A stretch of DNA of 64,000 nt from Taenia hydatigena (Eukaryota > Platyhelminthes > Cestoda > Cyclophyllidea > Taeniidae), in assembly GCA_036345935.2 (NCBI GenBank), contig JADWOT020000005.1, forward strand, positions 6,567,960-6,631,959. The letters run 5' to 3'. Position numbers and translations under genes: made by a program. The notes beneath the pieces are model-generated. The model saw only the letters and a program-made list of their open reading frames with translations. It searched no databases and was not told the origin of the DNA. Position 1 is the stretch's first letter, and each line of letters starts with the position of its first letter. This document shows positions 61,701 to 64,000 of the stretch, in pieces.

Positions 61701-64000
61701 TTGGCACAAAGTTACTATAAATTGCCGATTACAATTTTTTTTCAAACGACTGCTATCATCTATTGCGAGGTTTTTGGCTGTTCTCGTGATTAATCTCTTT
61801 GTGTTGCATCGCCACGTTTCGGTAAATATGGTAGCAGAGCATACACAAGTAGTTTGAACATCACCACATTCTTCTTTAATGGATATTTTAATTTGCACAG
61901 GGATGAGTAGGCGGAGGATTGGTCATGCGATCAGTGATCCGATACTGCAACGATCAGAAGCATGGTGATGACAGCTGCCTTTTAAAATGCGCTAATGCAT
62001 GCCAAACGAAACCTGACAGGCATTTTTTGATTGCTATGAACACATTGCACTGTCCAATTAGCTGCAATTTTGCTTTACCTTTAACAGAGCACGCAAGCAT
62101 CGCATGAAACCATTTTCTATAACAATGCTGTAGCTTGGCTTTTCAATTTGGAGAATGTTCATCTAGCGACCATCCAGTACAACTTGTAGGTGATGAGACA
62201 CTGAAATTGGGAAAAGATACTTCTTGACCAGAAAGGGATAGTGGTTAGACTGATATCGTCTTGAAATTATGATCGTTATTTCCTATCCTTTCCGATTGAT
62301 GTAGAACCTAGAAACGCAGGAAAGGGAAGGAGAGGGAGGCGATCTCAAGTCGGACGACGACCAATTTGAGGCTTTTATGGATGCAAATTCCTCGCTCTCA
62401 TCCTCCCGTTCATCTTTATCGACCGCGGAAGTCGACAAATCGTTGATTAAGGACTTCAAAAGTGTTCAAGAAACAGGTTGTGAGGAGGTTTTGCTCAGTG
62501 ACTATGAGATGGAGGAGACGGATAGGAAGTCCAATGATGTAAGCGATCAAGAGCTGCTAGAGAGGGTGGAATACGGTGAGATGTCGCCAACAGGACACGT
62601 CTCGAGATTAGAATACTCGAAGGTTGCACATCCTCCTCTTGCCAAAGAGGAAGAGGGGAATGAAAATGTTGATGGTTAGTGTTTATTATTCCTTACTATT
62701 TGAACTACCTCACTCATCAGCTATTCACTCATTCTGGCACCAAGTAAAACTGCAGAAAATTCAAATAGCGATCATTGAATTTTTATTGAAAATTGAATAC
62801 CCTGTTCAAAATTCAGACATTTAGGGGAAGTGAAATGCGGTCACAGCTCTGGATTCCACGCCTGAAATAGTAAAAGTCGTGCTTTTATCCACCAAAGCTA
62901 AATACATCCTCTTTATTGAATGTCAAAGTAGCCATGTCTTGAGGATATGGTTTCATTTATCGCTTCTAGACCCTTACGAAGATGAAGTGCGGATGGTTGC
63001 ATTACAACTCGTCGATGATGCCATCGAAATGGCTGGTAAGAAGATCCTAACGACTCGTTTCCTGCATGCATGTTAAATTAGATGTTTTGGTCGTCGAGTT
63101 CCATTTACTGTGTCGGATTGTCCCAAGCAGTTTTTTACTGTTAGTTCGTGAAAAGGCTTAAATTTGTGTAGGCGAATTCCAAGATGCAAACTGGATGATA
63201 AAAACTGAAGACAAAGTTAATGCGCTCAAAAGTTTTGGCTTTTAATTCTTAAAATAAAGGCGACAAAGTCCTTTTTTTTTACTATGCCGACGTGCTCCGG
63301 CTTTCAATGAAGGCTGTGAAGGTTGACTCATGGGAGACTGAAATGGTTCATGTTGGTGTCAGTAATTGCTCCTTCTAATAGACCCTCCAAACAGTATTCG
63401 GGTGTATTAATTTCATTTTTTGGACATGAATTACCGAGATGTTACTATTCTCTTTCATAAAATGAGTCTTTTAATCCGACAATACCGATGCGCATTGTAG
63501 ATTTCGGTAGATTGTGATATTTTATCCCTTGTTTTTGACAAGCTTTACAAAAAAACTATTAAAGATAGGTTAAAGTTCAACCACTCTCCACTGAGAGTGA
63601 TTTTATACAGTTGGAAGCGTCTCTGGACTCACCTCCTCATTTTCTTCCGTCACTTTTCATCGTAATTCTAATATTCAATGGTTGTCTCTTCTGACAGCAG
63701 TAAGTTTTGTGAGAGATTGTACTTTTAGAGGGATGAAGTTATCGCACTAACGTTTGAGGCATGAAACATACAGGAGGCCTGGAAGGTTAGAAGTCTAGCT
63801 CGTGTGTGCAGCACTCCGAGTCATTTGCATAATAAAATCTGAAATAGAAGCATATGCTGCTAAACAAAGTGTTCCCATTCGAGGCGCCAATGTGTTTTAT
63901 ATAAGGGATTCTCAATTACACTCACACGGGCATAAGTTTTCTGCTATCAATTCAAATGCAGGCTCCTACGAGATGGAATTGGCGATGATTGCCGGTGACC
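14574..64000 (+). CDS. RhoGEF2: RhoGEF with PDZ, RGS-like, C1, DH and PH domains (3' end outside)
   Basis: The gene activates Rho-family GTPases and is expected to act at the plasma membrane below G-alpha-12/13-coupled receptors, as Drosophila RhoGEF2 and vertebrate ARHGEF11/12 do. I joined 30 exons with GT donors and AG acceptors, and the reading phase is kept at every join: 14574-15472, 18743-19386, 21808-21857, 21982-22039, 23074-23429, 31148-31474, 35605-35709, 35954-36085, 37170-37286, 37499-37652, 38697-39126, 41048-41240, 41690-41801, 43556-43768, 44747-44872, 45592-45897, 46708-46818, 48104-48176, 52905-53124, 53611-53901, 55174-55408, 56774-56949, 57895-58270, 58468-58552, 58827-59092, 59588-59676, 60821-61327, 62305-62674, 62970-63035, 63962-64000. 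That gives 2375 codons with no stop. The C1 domain between RGS-like and DH points to the RhoGEF2 type rather than ARHGEF11/12. Further 5' non-coding exons and small alternative exons cannot be excluded. Confidence 0.88.
15473..18742 (+). other. Intron 1
   Basis: This 3.3-kb intron runs from GTGAGT to TTTTATCATTCAG. It contains a (GA)n run at about 16669-16698. No nested gene is seen; the open frames at 16.8-18.2 kb overlap on both strands and lack domains. Confidence 0.6.
16669..16698. repeat. (GA)n microsatellite
   Basis: About 15 uninterrupted AG dinucleotides inside intron 1. Confidence 0.95.
18743..19386 (+). CDS. RhoGEF2: RhoGEF exon 2: linker and first half of PDZ
   Basis: This encodes aa 300-514. 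It starts after TTTTTATCATTCAG and ends before GTAAGG. Most of it is a Ser/Pro/Gln-rich linker with a His/Gln cluster. From aa 483 it encodes the PDZ start, with the ligand-binding loop GYGLTV followed by CGTNPVTVRNI, very close to the ARHGEF11/12 PDZ in that stretch. Confidence 0.88.
19387..21807 (+). other. Intron 2
   Basis: This 2.4-kb intron splits the PDZ domain. It contains one antisense solo LTR (21287-21452); nothing else is recognised. Confidence 0.6.
21287..21452 (-). mobile_element. Solo LTR of the TRIM family (intron 2)
   Basis: On the plus strand it runs from TGCAGCG through GGCAAAAGAAGGCAAAATAC and GACAAACAAAG to TATTACA, the reverse complement of the LTR. No internal part or second LTR is next to it. 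The flanking five bases (ATGCG, GCACC) do not match. Confidence 0.7.
21808..21857 (+). CDS. RhoGEF2: RhoGEF exon 3: PDZ middle
   Basis: This encodes aa 515-531, GTAERAGLRPGDEIVK plus the split Gly. It matches the conserved A-x-x-A-G-x-x-x-G-D-x-I-x-K strand and helix of PDZ domains. Acceptor CCCATTTTAG, donor GTATGT. Confidence 0.92.
21982..22039 (+). CDS. RhoGEF2: RhoGEF exon 4: PDZ helix B
   Basis: This encodes aa 532-550, VNGVNVEEMDHQEVVERIR. It is the PDZ segment with the VNG turn and the peptide-groove helix, with the family's His (H of MDHQEVV) at the helix start. Acceptor TTTGTAG, donor GTATGC. Confidence 0.92.
23074..23429 (+). CDS. RhoGEF2: RhoGEF exon 5: last PDZ strand, then Arg/Ser/Gly-rich linker
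   Basis: This encodes aa 551-669. The first residues, AKATVCFMLRR, are the final PDZ strand. The rest is low complexity (Arg-rich, then Ser/Gly-rich) and ends in an acidic YDWAEED before the donor GTAAGT. A pyrimidine- and triplet-rich stretch follows in the intron (about 23440-23580). Confidence 0.85.
25161..26600 (+). repeat. Tandem duplication, unit 1 (with family B, copy 3)
   Basis: The first part (about 25161-25560) is a family B repeat. The second part is unique to this pair of units. It aligns with 26601-27953. Positions 25699-26233 match 27104-27638 without a gap and with only six differences, while the flanks differ at about 7 percent or more and carry indels. A 49-bp block (26234-26282) is present only here. 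Confidence 0.85.
26601..27953 (+). repeat. Tandem duplication, unit 2 (with family B, copy 4)
   Basis: This is the direct-repeat partner of unit 1. It begins at TCATCTAAATTCTGG, the counterpart of TCTACCTGAATTCTGG in unit 1, and ends after AAAACATGCGCCTGGACTTG, the counterpart of the end of unit 1. It has 17 bp (27678-27694) not found in unit 1, flanked by GATTC direct repeats. Confidence 0.85.
29244..29401 (-). repeat. Eroded LTR of the TRIM family (intron 5)
   Basis: The plus strand starts TGTAGCG, then CTCTCTGAAGGCAGAAGA, then GAGGCCACTGGCATG and AGTCACTTTCCGAAAACCG. These follow the inverted LTR consensus in the right order, but with many changes and no clean right end. Confidence 0.45.
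31148..31474 (+). CDS. RhoGEF2: RhoGEF exon 6: Ser/Thr-rich linker
   Basis: This encodes aa 670-778, in phase 0 at both ends. Acceptor TGTTTTACAG, donor GTATGC. It is a low-complexity Ser/Thr/Ala-rich region between PDZ and RGS-like, with a basic end (SPKKTRQK). No domain is seen. Confidence 0.82.
31475..35604 (+). other. Intron 6
   Basis: A 4.1-kb intron. I see no gene, no LTR copy and no family B copy in it. Confidence 0.55.
35605..35709 (+). CDS. RhoGEF2: RhoGEF exon 7: linker before the RGS-like domain
   Basis: This encodes aa 779-813 and ends in the acidic LNEENSDD, which fits the acidic stretch before RGS-like domains of this family. Acceptor CCTGATTTAG, donor GTAAGT. A CA repeat lies just downstream. 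Confidence 0.8.
35767..35788. repeat. (CA)n microsatellite
   Basis: About eleven CA units in the short intron 7. Confidence 0.9.
35954..36085 (+). CDS. RhoGEF2: RhoGEF exon 8: RGS-like domain, first helices
   Basis: This encodes aa 814-857. ALSVLNSPSLSAILLNYLL matches the first RGS-like helices of ARHGEF11/12, where the domain binds activated G-alpha-12/13. Acceptor GGACTGTAG, donor GTGAGT, phase 0 at both ends. Confidence 0.88.
37170..37286 (+). CDS. RhoGEF2: RhoGEF exon 9: RGS-like domain, core
   Basis: This encodes aa 858-896, starting LFYLVAKHYYW. It matches the LFYL core helix of RGS-like domains and then the helix before the LRVK-type strand (IYTTFLHEKS). Acceptor TTTTTTACAG, donor GTAAAT. 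Confidence 0.9.
37499..37652 (+). CDS. RhoGEF2: RhoGEF exon 10: RGS-like domain, second half
   Basis: This encodes aa 897-947. It begins PLCVKV, the counterpart of PLRVKI in the family, followed by helix IFESCCSAVLPQIQVQV, the counterpart of the E-A-x-x-P-E-I-Q-x-Q helix. Acceptor TAATTTAG, donor GTGAGA. Confidence 0.9.
38697..39126 (+). CDS. RhoGEF2: RhoGEF exon 11: end of RGS-like domain and Ser/Thr-rich linker
   Basis: This encodes aa 948-1090. The first 50 residues (GEEELIIYEMIMTPRVNELQ) fit the last RGS-like helices. The remainder is a Ser/Thr/Pro-rich linker. Acceptor CCATTTTTAG, donor GTAAGC, leaving two bases of a Lys codon. Confidence 0.85.
39127..41047 (+). other. Intron 11
   Basis: A 1.9-kb intron in which I recognise no repeat or gene. 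Confidence 0.55.
41048..41240 (+). CDS. RhoGEF2: RhoGEF exon 12: Ser-rich linker before C1
   Basis: This encodes aa 1091-1155. It is Ser/Gly/Ala-rich with a basic, Trp-containing end (IFGSWKTK) right before the C1 domain. Acceptor CTCTTCCACAG, donor GTACGG. Confidence 0.85.
41690..41801 (+). CDS. RhoGEF2: RhoGEF exon 13: C1 domain, first half
   Basis: This encodes aa 1156-1192, with zinc ligands H1161, C1174, C1177 and C1191. TTECAVCGGLIWGLAPQGLS has the typical C1 pattern (C-x-x-C, W-G, Q-G). Acceptor TTTTGCTTTAG. The donor is GTCATT, which is unusual beyond the GT but keeps the phase and completes the zinc pattern in exon 14. Confidence 0.93.
41802..43555 (+). other. Intron 13
   Basis: A 1.75-kb intron that splits the C1 domain between its third and fourth cysteines. 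I see no other feature in it. Confidence 0.55.
43556..43768 (+). CDS. RhoGEF2: RhoGEF exon 14: C1 domain, second half, and linker
   Basis: This encodes aa 1193-1263. C1194, H1199, C1202 and C1210 complete the canonical spacing H-x12-C-x2-C-x13-C-x2-C-x4-H-x2-C-x7-C. After it comes a Ser/Gly-rich linker. Acceptor CTTTCTGCAG, donor GTAGGC. Whether this C1 binds diacylglycerol or is atypical cannot be decided by eye. Confidence 0.93.
44747..44872 (+). CDS. RhoGEF2: RhoGEF exon 15: basic linker
   Basis: This encodes aa 1264-1305, with a basic run VRKRKAKHRPSLSAML and no known domain. The acceptor TATGGATTAAAG has a weak pyrimidine tract. The phase fits both neighbours, which is the main support. 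Confidence 0.7.
45592..45897 (+). CDS. RhoGEF2: RhoGEF exon 16: Gly/Ser-rich linker
   Basis: This encodes aa 1306-1407. It contains a Gly/Ser block, then MFHSRSNSFNELINKSAS and an acidic DDEVKVKRSNSGFG. The RSNSF and RSNSG sites look like basic-directed phosphorylation or 14-3-3-type sites (inference). The acceptor follows a strong T tract; the donor is GTACGT. Confidence 0.82.
46708..46818 (+). CDS. RhoGEF2: RhoGEF exon 17: basic Ser-rich linker
   Basis: This encodes aa 1408-1444 and includes RKSGSLRKRFSSALNL. The acceptor CCCGGAGACAG has a poor pyrimidine tract; the donor is GTAAAT. The join is supported by phase on both sides and by coding-like composition. Confidence 0.72.
48104..48176 (+). 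CDS. RhoGEF2: RhoGEF exon 18: short linker exon
   Basis: This encodes aa 1445-1468 (GYVRNVKQKLDNHSYGG...). Acceptor TTTCACTGCACAG, donor GTAAGT, leaving two bases. It is the only exon I found that links the phase of exon 17 to exon 19. Confidence 0.75.
48916..49121 (+). other. Possible alternative terminal exon
   Basis: After the acceptor TTTCGTCCGCAG the sequence is open for about 68 codons to a TGA at 49119. Its phase fits exon 17, not exon 18, so use would skip exon 18 and end the protein before DH and PH. There is no domain in it and no AATAAA close downstream. It may be a chance frame. Confidence 0.25.
51314..51499 (-). mobile_element. Solo LTR of the TRIM family (intron 18, first)
   Basis: The plus strand runs TGTAGTGTCC...TTGAAGCCAAAAGAAGGC...GTATTACA, the LTR in reverse. 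A (TA)n tract at about 51362-51385 has expanded inside it. The flanks CACGC and CACAC match at four of five bases, fitting a decayed target-site duplication. Confidence 0.75.
51362..51385. repeat. (TA)n microsatellite inside an LTR
   Basis: About twelve TA units, at the place where other LTR copies read an ATATAT-rich block. Confidence 0.95.
52117..52300 (-). mobile_element. Solo LTR with perfect target-site duplication (intron 18, second)
   Basis: The plus strand runs from TGTAGCGTCC to GCATTACA. It is flanked by AGTAT at 52112-52116 and AGTAT at 52301-52305, a perfect 5-bp duplication. This fixes the LTR borders and shows integrase-type insertion followed by loss of the internal part through LTR-LTR recombination. 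Confidence 0.87.
52905..53124 (+). CDS. RhoGEF2: RhoGEF exon 19: linker before DH
   Basis: This encodes aa 1469-1542. It is Ser/Ala-rich, then acidic (TGDPEMDVSESFEAATELR), leading into the DH domain. Acceptor GCCCATTTTAG, donor GTATGT. The two-base remainder of exon 18 joins cleanly. Confidence 0.83.
53611..53901 (+). CDS. RhoGEF2: RhoGEF exon 20: DH domain, first half
   Basis: This encodes aa 1543-1639. The long helix VLLEFHQKVRYMVCYLKQF takes the place of the DH CR1 helix, where relatives have V-T-E-x-x-x-x-R-x-L; a Glu is kept at the key site. It is followed by ALDRIPCLIRLFRSLVHAIE, the counterpart of LFPNLPELIEIHNSWCEAM. Acceptor TTTGAATTAG, donor GTAATC. Confidence 0.82.
53902..55173 (+). 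other. Intron 20
   Basis: A 1.3-kb intron inside DH. A minus-strand frame at 54717-54965 is open but carries nothing I recognise. A short (ACTT)n run lies at about 54406-54420. Confidence 0.5.
55174..55408 (+). CDS. RhoGEF2: RhoGEF exon 21: DH domain, second half with CR3
   Basis: This encodes aa 1640-1717. ARDCQALSCTNMLDSIKTM and the following helix match the FCSYQSIALELIK region of relatives. The CR3 counterpart reads FVLIEGLSQVRILYFNLPLI instead of the usual Q-R-x-x-K-Y-P-L-L-L, so the motif is strongly altered. Acceptor CTTTATTTTAG, donor GTTTGT. Confidence 0.82.
56774..56949 (+). CDS. RhoGEF2: RhoGEF exon 22: last DH helix
   Basis: This encodes aa 1718-1776. AKIWKEIHSKLASIPHSI fits the final long DH helix that leads to PH. 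Acceptor after a T tract (CACTTTTTTTAG), donor GTAAGT. Confidence 0.82.
57895..58270 (+). CDS. RhoGEF2: RhoGEF exon 23: PH domain, first strands
   Basis: This encodes aa 1777-1901. VLAILLDSALVLLVKDGGRY matches the VLLLEDLLVLLQKQD strands of the ARHGEF11/12 PH domain, preceded by the LTFTSDNK strand. A Ser/Thr-rich insert of roughly 40 residues follows, before LSPVF. Acceptor TTAATGGTAG, donor GTATGT. Confidence 0.88.
58468..58552 (+). CDS. RhoGEF2: RhoGEF exon 24: PH domain, last strands
   Basis: This encodes aa 1902-1929. MIFKEQAILLRLSFASKETR matches the strand and loop before the C-terminal PH helix (the YELVALTSSDKN region). Acceptor TTCTACTTTTTAG, donor GTATGT. Confidence 0.87.
58827..59092 (+). 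CDS. RhoGEF2: RhoGEF exon 25: PH helix and start of tail
   Basis: This encodes aa 1930-2018. It starts KWLNILKRREQ, the closing PH helix with its conserved Trp. A tail without a known domain follows. Acceptor TTGCCCTCGAAG, donor GTGAGC. Confidence 0.86.
59588..59676 (+). CDS. RhoGEF2: RhoGEF exon 26: tail helix
   Basis: This encodes aa 2019-2048 (KISEVEQDLHALVRSISNSQ...), a predicted short coiled or amphipathic helix. Acceptor CGGATTTTAG, donor GTAAGT. Confidence 0.8.
59677..60820 (+). other. Intron 26
   Basis: A 1.1-kb intron. No repeat or gene is recognised in it. Confidence 0.55.
60821..61327 (+). CDS. RhoGEF2: RhoGEF exon 27: long tail exon
   Basis: This encodes aa 2049-2217. It opens with an amphipathic helix (ELIISELLLTENWLKFVTKH), then a basic Ser/Ala/Arg-rich stretch, then a second helix (IGIFHDLQKLVENTSLVA). 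The start at 60821 follows an excellent acceptor (CTTTTTCCCCATTTATAG) and is the one that keeps phase. Donor GTAAGT. Confidence 0.8.
61328..62304 (+). other. Intron 27
   Basis: A 1-kb intron with no recognised feature. Confidence 0.55.
62305..62674 (+). CDS. RhoGEF2: RhoGEF exon 28: acidic Ser-rich tail
   Basis: This encodes aa 2218-2340. It is rich in Glu, Asp and Ser (for example LLSDYEMEETDRKSNDVSDQ), low in hydrophobics and probably disordered. Acceptor GATTGATGTAG, donor GTTAGT. Confidence 0.8.
62970..63035 (+). CDS. RhoGEF2: RhoGEF exon 29: C-terminal amphipathic helix
   Basis: This encodes aa 2341-2362, EDEVRMVALQLVDDAIEMA after DPY. It is a strongly amphipathic helix with the L-V-x-x-A-I spacing seen in PKA regulatory-subunit anchoring helices (resemblance only). 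Acceptor TTTATCGCTTCTAG, donor GTAAGA. Confidence 0.8.
63036..63961 (+). other. Intron 29
   Basis: A 0.9-kb intron with no recognised feature. Confidence 0.5.
63962..64000 (+). CDS. RhoGEF2: RhoGEF exon 30 (cut by the window edge)
   Basis: This encodes aa 2363-2375 (GSYEMELAMIAGD) and continues the helix of exon 29. Acceptor TTCAAATGCAG. The exon is still open at the edge, so the stop codon is not in the window. Confidence 0.78.

Overview
The window looks like eukaryotic, invertebrate nuclear DNA, most likely a flatworm and possibly a tapeworm. The reasons are an AT-leaning base composition, one large gene cut into many small exons by introns of 0.1-7.7 kb with GT-AG borders, and many degenerate copies of a short non-coding LTR element of the TRIM type, a type known from tapeworms. 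The phylum is an inference from style and content; no diagnostic marker gene is present. Nothing prokaryotic (operons, Shine-Dalgarno sites, CRISPR) is seen.

Layout. Positions 1-14573 are gene-poor and rich in repeats. They hold one intact single-exon gene on the minus strand (4879-6495), a 12-TM organic ion transporter of the SLC22 family. Around it lie five TRIM-like elements (about 921-1854, 3478-4335, 7157-8052, 9189-9995 and 12094-12937), each with two LTRs of roughly 170-190 bp (one shortened to 96 bp) around 0.5 kb of non-coding DNA. A second repeat family (B) lies at 10.65-11.48 kb.

From 14574 to the right edge the window is one plus-strand gene. I reconstructed it exon by exon: 30 exons whose reading phases all join, giving at least 2375 codons, with the 3' end outside the window. 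It encodes a Rho guanine-nucleotide exchange factor with the architecture of Drosophila RhoGEF2 and relatives of vertebrate ARHGEF11/12: a Ser-rich N-terminal region, PDZ (about aa 483-561), RGS-like domain (about 815-1000), a perfect C1 zinc finger (1161-1210), a Ser/Gly-rich linker, DH (about 1543-1760), PH (about 1780-1945) and a long C-terminal tail. Such proteins couple G-alpha-12/13 signals from receptors to Rho and the actin cytoskeleton.

Its introns hold solo LTRs of the same TRIM family, all antisense to the gene. The 7.7-kb intron 5 also holds a tandem duplication (25.16-27.95 kb) with a 535-bp near-identical core inside diverged flanks, which looks like gene conversion. The most notable observations are the TRIM family itself with one perfect target-site duplication, the conversion tract, a DH domain that is hard to match at its usual catalytic motif, a C-terminal helix that resembles a PKA-anchoring helix, and a phase-compatible alternative terminal exon that would give a protein without DH-PH.
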